Source: Neobacillus jeddahensis | GTDB lineage: Bacteria; Bacillota; Bacilli; Bacillales; Cytobacillaceae | Assembly (NCBI RefSeq): GCF_000612625.1 | Contig: NZ_CCAS010000012.1 | Coordinates: 34,785 to 98,784, forward strand | Direction: 5' to 3' | Length of the DNA: 64,000 nt | Shown: positions 50,540 to 59,292 of the stretch, piece after piece | Layout: each line of letters starts with the position of its first letter | How positions within the stretch are numbered: the first letter of the stretch is position 1 | The notes under the pieces: model-generated | What the model saw: only the letters and a program-made list of their open reading frames with translations | What the model was told of the DNA's origin: nothing | Databases searched by the model: none | Program-made: the position numbers and the translations under genes

Positions 50540-52366
50540 ATGATTTCAGTCTTGAAAAGGTTTTTAATTGGACGTCCATTGAAGTCCAATGAACTGGGTG
50601 AACAAAAACTGAACAAAGCAAAGGCGTTAGCGATCCTTTCATCTGATGCCTTATCGTCAGTGGCCTATGGCCCTGAACAAATTTTGATCGTATTAGTTAC
50701 TTTAGGCGCCGTGGCATTTTGGTATTCGATTCCCATTGCTGTGGGCGTGTTAATCTTATTAGCAGCACTGATCATGTCGTATAGGCAAATCATCTTTGCT
50801 TATCCACACGGTGGAGGAGCCTATGTTGTTTCGAAAAAGAACTTAGGCGTCAATTCGGGCCTCATCGCAGGTGGTTCGCTATTGGTCGACTACATTTTAA
50901 CGGTTGCGGTAAGTGTATCGGCAGGAACGGACGCGATTACATCAGCCTTTCCGACCCTCCATGGGTTCAATGTACAGATTGCCATTGTGTTTGTGATTTT
51001 GATTACCATATTAAATTTACGAGGTGTAACGGAGTCTGCTTCCGTCTTAGCTTACCCTGTATATTTATTTGTCTTAGCGTTATTCATTTTAATTGGTGTG
51101 GGAATTTATAAAATTATCACCGGTGACGTGTCACCTGATTTACACACTCCTATTGGCACACCGGTTGTAGGGATTAGTTTATTTATTCTTTTACGGGCAT
51201 TTGCTTCTGGAAGCTCCGCGTTAACTGGGGTGGAGGCGATCTCGAATGCCATTCCGAATTTCAAGGATCCGGCCCCAAATAATGCGGCGAAAACATTATT
51301 GATGATGGGGGGCTTATTGGCCCTATTATTTTCAGGGATTATCTTTATTGCTTACTATTATGGGGTGACGCCAAGGGCAGAAGTAACCGTCATTTCCCAG
51401 ATTGCGGAAGAAATCTTTGGCCGGAATTTCATGTACTTTTTTGTTCAGGGGACGACAGCATTAATCTTAATCCTTGCTGCTAATACCGGCTATTCTGCGT
51501 TCCCATTGCTGGCTGTTAATCTAGCGAAAGATAAGTTTATCCCAAGGATGTTTCTGATTAGAGGAGATCGATTAGGCTATTCAAATGGGATTATTATGCT
51601 TGCTGTCTCTTCGATTATTTTAATAATGGTGTTTCACGCAAAAACCGAGCATTTGATTCCGCTTTATGCAGTTGGGGTGTTTATTCCCTTTACACTGGCT
51701 CAAACCGGAATGATTGTGAAATGGCTGCGGGAAAAGCCACAAGGCTGGCTTCCAAAACTGATCGTCAATACCATCGGTGCAATCATTAGTTTCACTGTCA
51801 TGATGATCTTCTTTTTAACGAAATTCTCACAAGTATGGCCGGTGTTAGTGTTCATCCCGTTGATCATTTTACTATTCCATCGGATTGGCAAGCATTACGA
51901 ATCCGTTGGTGATCAGCTTAGGTTGACCACTTGTGAACCGATTGTTCAGATTGAAGGAAATGTGCTGGTGGTTCCCGTTGCTGGCATGACCAATGTGGTA
52001 GCCAATTCCTTAAATTATGCAAAGTCCATCTCTGCGGATCAAATTCTTGCTGTCTATGTTTCATTTGATCGAGAAGATGAGAAAAAGTTTGAAGAGAAGT
52101 GGATGAAGTGGCAGCCTGATGTAAGGTTGGTGACGCTGCACTCTCATTATCGAAGTATTATTAATCCATTAACTAAATTTGTTGATACCGTGGAACATAA
52201 GGCAAGTGAATCGAACTACCGAGTCACAGTGGTCATCCCACAATTTATTCCAAAGAAGGGCTGGCACAATATTCTTCATAACCAATCCAGTTTACTGATT
52301 CGTTCCTTCTTGCTGTATCGGAGAAATGTCATTGTCACAACAGTTCCTTATCATTTGAAAAAATAA
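50540..52366 (+). CDS. kimA: high-affinity potassium importer KimA
   Basis: 608 residues. An APC-superfamily core with about 12 membrane segments (ILSSDALSSVAYGPEQILI, YPHGGGAYVVSKKNLG, LLRAFASGSSALTGVEAISN) and a soluble C-terminal domain of some 150 residues. This is the KUP/KimA (formerly YdaO) proton-coupled potassium importer. The c-di-AMP riboswitch upstream confirms the role: c-di-AMP rises with potassium and turns the gene off. TTGGGGTGA precedes the ATG. Confidence 0.93.
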   Translation: MISVLKRFLIGRPLKSNELGEQKLNKAKALAILSSDALSSVAYGPEQILIVLVTLGAVAFWYSIPIAVGVLILLAALIMSYRQIIFAYPHGGGAYVVSKKNLGVNSGLIAGGSLLVDYILTVAVSVSAGTDAITSAFPTLHGFNVQIAIVFVILITILNLRGVTESASVLAYPVYLFVLALFILIGVGIYKIITGDVSPDLHTPIGTPVVGISLFILLRAFASGSSALTGVEAISNAIPNFKDPAPNNAAKTLLMMGGLLALLFSGIIFIAYYYGVTPRAEVTVISQIAEEIFGRNFMYFFVQGTTALILILAANTGYSAFPLLAVNLAKDKFIPRMFLIRGDRLGYSNGIIMLAVSSIILIMVFHAKTEHLIPLYAVGVFIPFTLAQTGMIVKWLREKPQGWLPKLIVNTIGAIISFTVMMIFFLTKFSQVWPVLVFIPLIILLFHRIGKHYESVGDQLRLTTCEPIVQIEGNVLVVPVAGMTNVVANSLNYAKSISADQILAVYVSFDREDEKKFEEKWMKWQPDVRLVTLHSHYRSIINPLTKFVDTVEHKASESNYRVTVVIPQFIPKKGWHNILHNQSSLLIRSFLLYRRNVIVTTVPYHLKK

Positions 52367-52393
52367 GAATGATTGAAATAGAAGTTTTATTTA

Positions 52394-52424
52394 GGCAGCT
52401 CTTCAAGATAAAGAGCTGCCTTTT
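52394..52424 (+). terminator. terminator after kimA
   Basis: GGCAGCTCTT/AAGAGCTGCC with a TTTTG tail. Confidence 0.8.
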
Positions 52425-52583
52425 GTATGAGGAAAAAGAAGGTCAAGGAGGAAAATAACTCGATCCGATAGAATGTAATGACATATGTTTTTTATAGGAT
52501 TTTATGTTAGAGAACGGATTTACACTGACACTATAATAGGTTAAAATAAGAACAAACGTTCTTTTTGAAAAGGGGATCATACG

Positions 52584-53051
52584 ATGCAGCTTCATTTCTA
52601 TGATGAGAGGTTTAAAACTCTCATCGATCACTATCAAATAACTGAGGACCAACTGCGTTTTACCGGCAGGCCAACCGATTGTATTAAGCTATCTGCCACA
52701 GATATTGATCGGTATTCGATCTTAGCAATGGAAGAAGATCAGGTTGTCACTTTTTTTGATTTACATAAAAATGAAGGTGCTAAACCTTACTCGGATAATG
52801 AACATGCGATTGTAATTAGATCCTTTTCCACCGATTTTCGCCATCTTGGCAAGGGATATGCCAAAATGGCCTTACGACTGCTGCCGGAGTTTATCAGAAA
52901 ACACTTTCGTGAGATTGACGAAATTGTCTTAGCGGTTAATGTGCAGAACGAAGTGGCTCAAGGACTATATAAAGCATGTGGCTATATTGATGAGGGAGAG
53001 CGAATGATGGGACCTAGAGGGGAACTGATCGTGATGAGTTATTATTTGTAA
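52584..53051 (+). CDS. GNAT-family N-acetyltransferase
   Basis: 155 residues. Acetyl-CoA site in RHLGKGYAKMALRLL (motif A) and NEVAQGLYKACGY (motif B). Substrate unknown. AAAAGGGGATC precedes the ATG. Followed after 32 bases by aadK, so possibly co-transcribed. Confidence 0.85.
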   Translation: MQLHFYDERFKTLIDHYQITEDQLRFTGRPTDCIKLSATDIDRYSILAMEEDQVVTFFDLHKNEGAKPYSDNEHAIVIRSFSTDFRHLGKGYAKMALRLLPEFIRKHFREIDEIVLAVNVQNEVAQGLYKACGYIDEGERMMGPRGELIVMSYYL

Positions 53052-53083
53052 GCGCTAAAAGTATAAAAAGGAGTGGTCAAAAG

Positions 53084-53962
53084 ATGCGGACAGAACAGGA
53101 AATGATCGATCTTGTGTTGCGAGTGGCCGAGCAAGATGAGCGCGTCCGTGCTGTTGCCATGAATGGATCGAGAACCAATCCCAATGCTCGAAAAGATCCA
53201 TTCCAGGATTTTGATATTGTCTACCTTGTAACAGACATGGAGTCATTCCTTCAGGAGGAAAGCTGGATTAACGTCTTTGGAGAGAAAATCATCATGCAAA
53301 CGCCTGAGGGGATGTCGTTGTTTCCACCACAGCTTGGAGGCCGGTTTACCTATTTAATGCTCTTTTTAGATGGGAACCGGATCGATTTGATGCTCGTCCC
53401 AATCGAAGCAAAGGATGCCTATTGCCAGGAGGACAGATTAACGTTTATTTTGCTTGATAAGGATGACTGTCTCCCTGCACTTCCACGACCAACGGATGAA
53501 CAGTACTGGGTAAAGCGTCCATCTGCTGAATTCTTTGCTGATTGCTGTAATGAATTTTGGTGGGTATCCACCTATGTCGCCAAAGGCTTATGGAGACGGG
53601 AAATTCTTTATGCCCAGGAGCACCTTAATCAACCTGTTCGGTCGATGCTTATGAAGATGCTGGAATGGCAGGTTGGTATTCAAACCGACTTTTCCGTGAG
53701 TATAGGAAAAAGTGGCAAATATTTAGAGAAGTACCTTTCTGATGAGTGCTGGACCGAGCTTCTAACTACCTATGCAAATGGTAGTTATGAGGCTGTCTGG
53801 AAAGCATTATTTGCCTCGTGTAATTTATTTCGAAGAACAGCCCAGACTGTGGCGGACCAGTTGGATTTTGTTTACCCGAGTGAGGAAGATCAGCGTGTAA
53901 CGGCCTATTTAAAACATATTGAAGGGCTCCCGCCAGACGCGACAGAAATCTATTTAAGGTAG
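53084..53962 (+). CDS. aadK: aminoglycoside 6-adenylyltransferase
   Basis: 292 residues. The N-terminal nucleotidyltransferase motif (VAMNGSRTNPNARKDPFQDFDIVYLV) carries the catalytic GSR and the DxD-type metal pair D-F-D. Overall length and the conserved WVKRPSAEFFADCCNEFWWVSTYVAKGLWR region fit AadK/ANT(6), which adenylates streptomycin. Chromosomal copies are common in Bacillus. AAGGAGTGG precedes the ATG. Confidence 0.9.
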   Translation: MRTEQEMIDLVLRVAEQDERVRAVAMNGSRTNPNARKDPFQDFDIVYLVTDMESFLQEESWINVFGEKIIMQTPEGMSLFPPQLGGRFTYLMLFLDGNRIDLMLVPIEAKDAYCQEDRLTFILLDKDDCLPALPRPTDEQYWVKRPSAEFFADCCNEFWWVSTYVAKGLWRREILYAQEHLNQPVRSMLMKMLEWQVGIQTDFSVSIGKSGKYLEKYLSDECWTELLTTYANGSYEAVWKALFASCNLFRRTAQTVADQLDFVYPSEEDQRVTAYLKHIEGLPPDATEIYLR

Positions 53963-54003
53963 AAATATTTATCCTTAGCATATTCGTGCTTTAGAAATCA
54001 TAT

Positions 54004-54036
54004 CAAGCCCTCCATTTGCTGATAGGTTGAGGGCTT
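54004..54036. terminator. terminator between convergent genes
   Basis: AAGCCCTC/GAGGGCTT with a 17-base loop, between aadK and the DUF2325 gene. Confidence 0.6.
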
Positions 54037-54043
54037 GACGTGC

Positions 54044-55597
54044 TTATTCAGTTAGCCATTTATAGATTTCAAAAGTCGTTTTCTCAAGATTGCTGTGACC
54101 GCTTAAATAATACATCGGCGTAGCTGTTTGGCTTAACTCTTTCATGATCTTTTTATAAAAGGCATGGGCAAATACGTTAGTGTTAATAAAGACCGCATCA
54201 ACTCGTTGAATCTTGGAAATATCCCGATTCATCTCATCCACGTCGATAAACTCCACAGATGGAAGAAGCTCTTTTACCTTATTCCGCCAATGCGGAGCTC
54301 CACCGAAAATGACAATTCGCTTAGACTGTATAAACGTGGTCATGCTTTTCAAAGAAGGAGTCTGCTCACCAGTCTGGTCGCCTTGTTCCTCCGAATAGAC
54401 AAAGCTACGCAGGGCATGGACCTCTTCCGTATAATCTTCGAGATTGCCGATTTTCTGTTCCAATTGCCGGATTTTTGCTTCGGCCGCTCGGAGCTCTTCC
54501 GTTAATCCGTCAATTTGCTGTTGATGCTGTTTATTTGTGAGCTGCCATTCCTGGCTTTGCCTGAATAAATCCGCTTCCTGTTCATGAAGCTTTTCCTCCT
54601 TGGCTTTCATTTCCAGGTAATAATCCTGCTTAGATTGATCCAAAAATAAATGCTTCGTCTCGCGATATAGGGAACTAAGGCACTTTATATAGAGACACGC
54701 GATGAAAAACAAATCTTGTTCTGCATGACTCACATTATTATATTTTTTTGCATAGAGCAGCTCTAAAAAAACTGTATCCAAATCCCCTTTGGTCAATGAG
54801 ATTTGTTCGGTTGCATCAAGCTCTTGAATGTGCAGGGTTTTCAGCCAGCCGCCGAGGGCTCCGATAAATTTGGTTGGCGAGTTTTGAAAGACGAGCTGCT
54901 CTGCTTTTTCTGAATCATAGCTGGGGTATTTTTCAACGATACCTGTTAACTTATCGCTGATCAAATACTCTAGGAAAAAACCTAATGAATCGAAATGAGC
55001 ATTTTGGGGGATATTGTAGGCCTGATAGAGCTCATCAATCTCCTTTTTATGGGCAGCCAACATTTCGGGAGAGAACATGGACTTCTGCCATTCCAATTCA
55101 TTCATGGTCGTCAATAATACTTTTTGAAAGGATTGCCATGCTACGTTACTGGTATTAAATGGTTTATTTTCACGGACACACAGGTACCAAAGAATAATAT
55201 TTTGATAAAGTAAATCTAGTTCCTTTACCACCTTATTTTTTTGTTTTTTCCCAAAGCTTCTCATGAAATGGTCAAAGTCGATATAAGAGTGGTGTTGAAA
55301 ATAGTGATAAGCAAATTTGTAGCCTTTTTTAATTAGTTGATCAAGCGGAAAAAATTGCTGGTGCTGGTCACACCATGCTAGCAATCCCGCCACTTGCCTA
55401 ATTTTTTCTTCACTTTTTGTCGAGTACATGGAAAAGAGCGGATTCCCGTTTAAATTACTCTTCTGGTACGCCTCATAATATTCCCACTCATTTTTCTGGT
55501 AGGATTCATCGATATAGGGATGTAAATAAGTATTTCCACCTAAGGCAATGCTTAAGAATTGATAGACGATTGTCTGCTCCTGGGGTAGGATGTCCAT
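54044..55597 (-). CDS. coiled-coil protein with C-terminal DUF2325 domain
   Basis: 517 residues. A large helical N-terminal region of no known family (about 1-330), a coiled coil (about 335-395, rich in E, Q, L) and a C-terminal DUF2325 domain (KRIVIFGGAPHWRNKVKELL then VEFIDVDEMNRD and VDAVFINTNVFAHAFYKKIM), a Rossmann-like domain of unknown function. CGGAGG precedes the ATG. It stands alone. A large soluble scaffold- or sensor-type protein is all that can be inferred. Confidence 0.7.
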   Translation of the reverse strand: MDILPQEQTIVYQFLSIALGGNTYLHPYIDESYQKNEWEYYEAYQKSNLNGNPLFSMYSTKSEEKIRQVAGLLAWCDQHQQFFPLDQLIKKGYKFAYHYFQHHSYIDFDHFMRSFGKKQKNKVVKELDLLYQNIILWYLCVRENKPFNTSNVAWQSFQKVLLTTMNELEWQKSMFSPEMLAAHKKEIDELYQAYNIPQNAHFDSLGFFLEYLISDKLTGIVEKYPSYDSEKAEQLVFQNSPTKFIGALGGWLKTLHIQELDATEQISLTKGDLDTVFLELLYAKKYNNVSHAEQDLFFIACLYIKCLSSLYRETKHLFLDQSKQDYYLEMKAKEEKLHEQEADLFRQSQEWQLTNKQHQQQIDGLTEELRAAEAKIRQLEQKIGNLEDYTEEVHALRSFVYSEEQGDQTGEQTPSLKSMTTFIQSKRIVIFGGAPHWRNKVKELLPSVEFIDVDEMNRDISKIQRVDAVFINTNVFAHAFYKKIMKELSQTATPMYYLSGHSNLEKTTFEIYKWLTE

Positions 55598-55771
55598 TTG
55601 TTCCTCCGCCTCGTTAATGAATTGATATAGTAGAAAAATTGTAATCGATTCTTATTTCAATCACAATGACTTTTGTTAAGTTTTATTTAAGTTGGTACGG
55701 TTTTGTTCAACCTATATTGACAATAAGAAGGAAACGATGATAAAGGAGGAGAACTATTCTTTATAAAGGGG

Positions 55772-56248
55772 ATGATGGTGTTGAACTTCCGAACGATGGA
55801 CCCAGACAAGGACCGAGAGTGGCTGATTACTTGTAGAAAAGACGCCTTTGTTGAGAGTTTTGGAACGGATGAAGGCTTTGGAGCGGAACAGACCTATATA
55901 AATCGGATTAGCGATATGGTTAAGCAATTTCCTAAGGGGCATGTCATCGTTGAAGAAAATGATGTCGCGATTGGACAAATGGAAATGCAAATTAGGGAAT
56001 TTGAAGGCACAGAAATAGGGTATGTCAATCTATTCTATCTGATCCCAGCCTATCGTAGTAAAGGCCTCGGCAAAGAACTGGTATCCTACGCAGAAGGTTT
56101 TTTCAGAGGATTTCATGTATCTGAATATCATTTGCGTGTATCACCAACAAACGAACGAGCACTTCAATTATATAGAAAGATCGGGATGGTTAAAGTAAGA
56201 GAAGAACACGATAGGTATTTGGTCTATAGAATGAGAAAGCTTTTATGA
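55772..56248 (+). CDS. GNAT-family N-acetyltransferase
   Basis: About 158 residues. Motif A (LIPAYRSKGLGKELVSYAE) and B (NERALQLYRKIGM) of GNAT enzymes are clear, with a preceding FEGTEIGYVNLFYL strand. The start is uncertain: ATG at 55772 abuts AAAGGGG, and GTG at 55778 or TTG at 55781 have better spacing. Substrate unknown. Confidence 0.83.
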   Translation: MMVLNFRTMDPDKDREWLITCRKDAFVESFGTDEGFGAEQTYINRISDMVKQFPKGHVIVEENDVAIGQMEMQIREFEGTEIGYVNLFYLIPAYRSKGLGKELVSYAEGFFRGFHVSEYHLRVSPTNERALQLYRKIGMVKVREEHDRYLVYRMRKLL

Positions 56249-56319
56249 GAACAGTCTAGGGTGAGGTGATCAGAATGATCCAAGTCAGCACTTGTCGAAG
56301 AGGTACGTTTTTCTAGTGT

Positions 56320-56487
56320 TTAGCTGACTTGATATTTTACGATGCATTCATCTAGCTTTTGACTTAGCGCAATCGTGTTTTCGCTTGTAAGTCCTTCTTT
56401 CATGCCAGAGTTAATCATTTCATCTCTTAATGTTTTGATCATGATTAATAAGTTATTTTTTTTATCCGTAACTGGGATTGGCAACAT
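56320..56487 (-). CDS. Spo0E-family aspartyl-phosphate phosphatase
   Basis: 55 residues, ATG at 56487, TAA at 56320, with AGGAG nine bases upstream. The peptide has the Spo0E family pattern: two helices and the signature SQKLDECIVKYQ (consensus S.xLD.(L/I)I..Y). Spo0E proteins dephosphorylate Spo0A-P and delay sporulation. The N-terminal MLPIPVTDKKNN extension is a little longer than usual. Its presence fits an endospore former. Confidence 0.85.
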   Translation of the reverse strand: MLPIPVTDKKNNLLIMIKTLRDEMINSGMKEGLTSENTIALSQKLDECIVKYQVS

Positions 56488-56731
56488 AAAATTGGCTCCT
56501 ATTTACAAAAAAAGTAGTAATGAAAATATATCAAAAATCTAAAGGTACGAACAACTATTTTTTTAATAAGTCACAAAATGTTCACAAAATAATTGAGTTA
56601 ATAGAATAAACCCTATTTAGAAACATGCTTGAAGAGGTTTGGGAAAAGCTTTTTTTTGAAGGGGGAATGTATAGGAAAGGGAAATATTTTAACATGAATA
56701 ATATGAACATATTGTCGATGAGGTGAGGAGA

Positions 56732-57172
56732 TTGAAAACGGAAAAAGAAAAAATGATTAGTGGTGAGCTTTATCTGGCCGCTGATCCAGAGTTAATAAAA
56801 GAACGCTTGAACGCACGAAGACTTACTAGATTATACAATCAATCGCTCGAAACAGAAGACGAGAGACGAACAGAGTTGGTAAAGGAATTGGTTGGTTCAA
56901 CAGGAAATTCTCTATATATTGAACCCACGTTTCGTTGCGACTATGGCTACAACATTCATGTCGGGGAGAACTTCTATGCTAATTTTGATTGTGTATTATT
57001 GGATGTTTGTGAGATTAAGATCGGGGATAATTGCTTTATGGCACCCGGAGTACATATTTATACTGCCACACACCCTCTAAATGCAACTGGCTTTCTATGT
57101 GAGCGGTTGATAAATAGGGAAAAGCGGTCGATAAAACAGGCAAAGCGGTCGATAAAATTGAAAAGCGGTTGA
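56732..57172 (+). pseudogene. truncated maltose O-acetyltransferase (maa)
   Basis: TTG start after GAGGTG. The first 130 residues are a normal hexapeptide-repeat maltose/galactoside acetyltransferase: [43 protein letters not shown] and the [11 protein letters not shown] region with the catalytic His. The family continues about 50 more residues (further hexapeptide turns and the closing VVVGNPA segment). Here the frame runs into a 20-base tandem repeat at 57101 and ends. The left-handed helix would be incomplete, so the protein is probably inactive. Confidence 0.8.
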
Positions 57173-57197
57173 TAAATAGAGAAAAGCGGTTGATAAA
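57101..57197 (+). repeat. five-copy tandem repeat of about 20 bases
   Basis: Units with the core AAAGCGGT(T/C)GATAAA begin at about 57101, 57121, 57142, 57162 and 57183, differing mainly in the last five bases (TAGGG, ACAGG, ATTG, TAGAG, CTTGC). The repeat has replaced the 3' end of maa. Alternating T and C at the same position shows the copies have drifted or been shuffled. Confidence 0.85.
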
Positions 57198-57225
57198 CTT
57201 GCACGCTGAACAATCTAATGTAAAA

Positions 57226-57277
57226 ATGTCCAAATGATTGGACATTTTATTCTGAGTAAGTTACGATAAATGTCCAA
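57226..57277 (+). promoter_or_regulatory. TGTCCAA palindrome and third copy, candidate operator
   Basis: ATGTCCAA-ATGA-TTGGACAT (57226-57245), eight-base perfect arms, and another ATGTCCAA at 57270-57277, 23 bases before the HTH gene. Placement suggests autoregulation by that protein. Confidence 0.5.
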
Positions 57278-57299
57278 TGTTTAAGACAAAGTGGTGAAG

Positions 57300-57494
57300 A
57301 TGATGAAAAATATCATGAAGGTATTACGAAAACGATTCGGAATGACGCAAGAAGTGCTCGCACAAGAATGTGGAGTGGCGCGGCAAACGATAAATTGCAT
57401 TGAAAATGACAAATATGATCCCACTTTGGAACTAGCCTTCAAGATTGCTAAAGTGTTTCATACAAAAGTGGATGAGGTGTTTATTTATGAGTAA
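57300..57494 (+). CDS. XRE-family (Cro/CI-type) regulator
   Basis: About 64 residues. The HTH (MTQEVLAQECGVARQTINCIENDKYDPTL) occupies most of the protein, in the small YozG-like class. Start taken at ATG 57300 behind GTGGTG; ATG at 57303 is equally possible. Its stop lies inside the first codons of the deformylase gene (eight-base overlap), so the two are translationally coupled. Confidence 0.82.
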   Translation: MMKNIMKVLRKRFGMTQEVLAQECGVARQTINCIENDKYDPTLELAFKIAKVFHTKVDEVFIYE

Positions 57495-58068
57495 GTTTTC
57501 TAAACAATATATCATTACCATGAAGGATATCGTTAGAGAAGGGGTTGACATTTTAAGCGAAAAAATGACTGATGTGAGCCTGCCGCTAGGTACCGAAGAC
57601 CAAGAAGCCTTGCAATGCATGCTGCAATTTTTAAAAAATAGTCAAAATCCCGCGCTTGCCAAGAAGTACAAATTGCGGGCCGGTTCTGGACTTTCGGCAA
57701 ATCAAATTGGCCTCGATAAACGGATGTTTGCGGCACTTTTTCCCGATGAAAAGAAAGAAATGCACGAATATATGCTGATTAATCCTAGAATCATCAGTCA
57801 TTCGGTGAACATGGTGTATCTTCCGGAAGGCGAAGGATGCTTGTCGGTTGATCGGGAGGTTGTAGGATATGTGCCAAGGTATGAACGAATTAAGGTGAAG
57901 GCATACGATATCACCGGGAGAGAAGTCGTCTATAAGTTTAAAGGATATGGATCGATCGTAGTCCAGCATGAAATCGATCATTTAAACGGCGTAATGTTTT
58001 ACGACCATATTAATAAGGAAAATCCATTTAAACTACCGGACCATGTTAGTGTCAAGAGTTTGTATTAA
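57487..58068 (+). CDS. def: peptide deformylase (DefB/YkrB-like)
   Basis: 193 residues. All three family motifs are present: GSGLSANQIG (motif 1, with Ser in place of Ala), EGCLS (motif 2, metal Cys) and QHEIDHLNG (motif 3, two His ligands and the catalytic Glu). Removes the formyl group from nascent proteins. Length is that of the Gram-positive type-2 enzymes. ATG at 57487 has GAGGTG upstream and overlaps the HTH gene, which is an unusual partner. Confidence 0.93.
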   Translation: MSKFSKQYIITMKDIVREGVDILSEKMTDVSLPLGTEDQEALQCMLQFLKNSQNPALAKKYKLRAGSGLSANQIGLDKRMFAALFPDEKKEMHEYMLINPRIISHSVNMVYLPEGEGCLSVDREVVGYVPRYERIKVKAYDITGREVVYKFKGYGSIVVQHEIDHLNGVMFYDHINKENPFKLPDHVSVKSLY

Positions 58069-58098
58069 AGGCACATCATTGCCTAAGTCCTCAATAAA

Positions 58099-58120
58099 GG
58101 AGCTGCCAAATTGACAGCTC
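58099..58120. terminator. hairpin between convergent genes
   Basis: GAGCTG/CAGCTC with a nine-base loop; weak T-tail. Separates def and the DinB gene. Confidence 0.5.
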
Positions 58121-58635
58121 TACTTATTTAAAAGGGAGAGCATTTGAAAAATTTGGCCTCGATGATGGGCTTCGTGTTCAATGAGATGGTAAATTACCCA
58201 CTCCGGTGTCACATCGTACGGATCGAGCGTCCTCGGTGTACGCCAGCCTACTAAGTCTACTGTACGAAAATGAGAGAGCACTTCCGCACGAACAGCTTGG
58301 AGACGCTGTACATGTTCCTCGATGGTTTCCCCCTCAATATGTGTCAAAGTCTGATCGCTTTGCCGATCCTCTTGCGGAAATAGGGCACGGATTTTGGGGT
58401 TCCATTCCCCGCCGAGCACTTCTTCATAGAACCAATCTGCTTCAATTAAAGCGATATGATATAACAACGATCCAATCGAATGCCCATCATTGATTTTCGT
58501 GTCCAGCTCGGTCTGATTAAGCCCAGCAATTTTTTTTAAAAGGGTGTGGTGCACGTCCTCTAAACCCCAGATCCATCGACCTATCTCTGGTATAAAACCA
58601 GGTAAGGGTACAACCGCTAAATTTTCTCTTGCCAT
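58120..58635 (-). CDS. DinB-family protein
   Basis: 171 residues, four-helix bundle with the DinB/YfiT metal-binding histidines in GSLLYHIALIEADWF and the later IYHLIEHEAHHRGQI. Several DinB proteins act as metal-dependent thiol transferases; this one is uncharacterised. AGAGGAAAA precedes the ATG. Confidence 0.83.
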   Translation of the reverse strand: MARENLAVVPLPGFIPEIGRWIWGLEDVHHTLLKKIAGLNQTELDTKINDGHSIGSLLYHIALIEADWFYEEVLGGEWNPKIRALFPQEDRQSDQTLTHIEGETIEEHVQRLQAVRAEVLSHFRTVDLVGWRTPRTLDPYDVTPEWVIYHLIEHEAHHRGQIFQMLSLLNK

Positions 58636-58743
58636 CTTGGTTTTCCTCTCTTTCTATAATCATTGTAAAAAAGTTTTCATTAATATAAAGATTCTCCTTT
58701 TAAAGAATGAATCCTTCATTTTCTGAATGGGCATACCGGTTCA

Positions 58744-59076
58744 GTGGTACTTAAGAACTTCTATTTTAAAATGGATGAGATGTTTTTTATAAATGTGGAA
58801 GGTCGGCAACACGGGGAGGTCAAAATGATGCGCACGTCCTCGGCTTATCTACGTAAGGGCGTGGCCAAACGAGTTTTGGAACACAATCTTGAAGAGGCGA
58901 AGCGACGTGGCTATCGTCGGGTCAGCTTGGAAACAGGATCACTTGCTGTCTTTGATCCGGCCAGAATGCTCTATGCTAGTTTTGGGTTCCATTATTGTCC
59001 GCCTTTTGCCGATTATTTGGAAGATCCCAACAGTGTCTTTTTGACGAAGGAAATTGATGTTTTTTATCAGAGATGA
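58744..59076 (+). pseudogene. N-terminally truncated GNAT acetyltransferase
   Basis: 110 residues that correspond to the C-terminal two-thirds of a common Bacillus GNAT enzyme: HGEVKMMRTSSAYLRKGVAK, EEAKRRGYRRVSLETGS, LYASFGFHYC and DPNSVFLTKEI. The N-terminal strand-helix region of some 50 residues is missing and replaced by an unrelated AT-rich lead-in without ribosome-binding site. Probably a remnant. Confidence 0.7.
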
Positions 59077-59292
59077 GAAGACTGGATTCAGCTGCCATTA
59101 TGAGTTTGTTTGAAGGACTAAAATTGGGAGAACGGGTCTTCATATGATGGATGAAGATAGAAATGGGTGAATGCAATAAGGAAAAGTGAGTATAGGGATG
59201 TTTCCACAATGTCTATAAGAGTAGGAAGTGTTCATGATAGAGGTATTTTGGTAAACTGGAGTTACTTTTCATAAGTGAGGTACAGATCAAAG

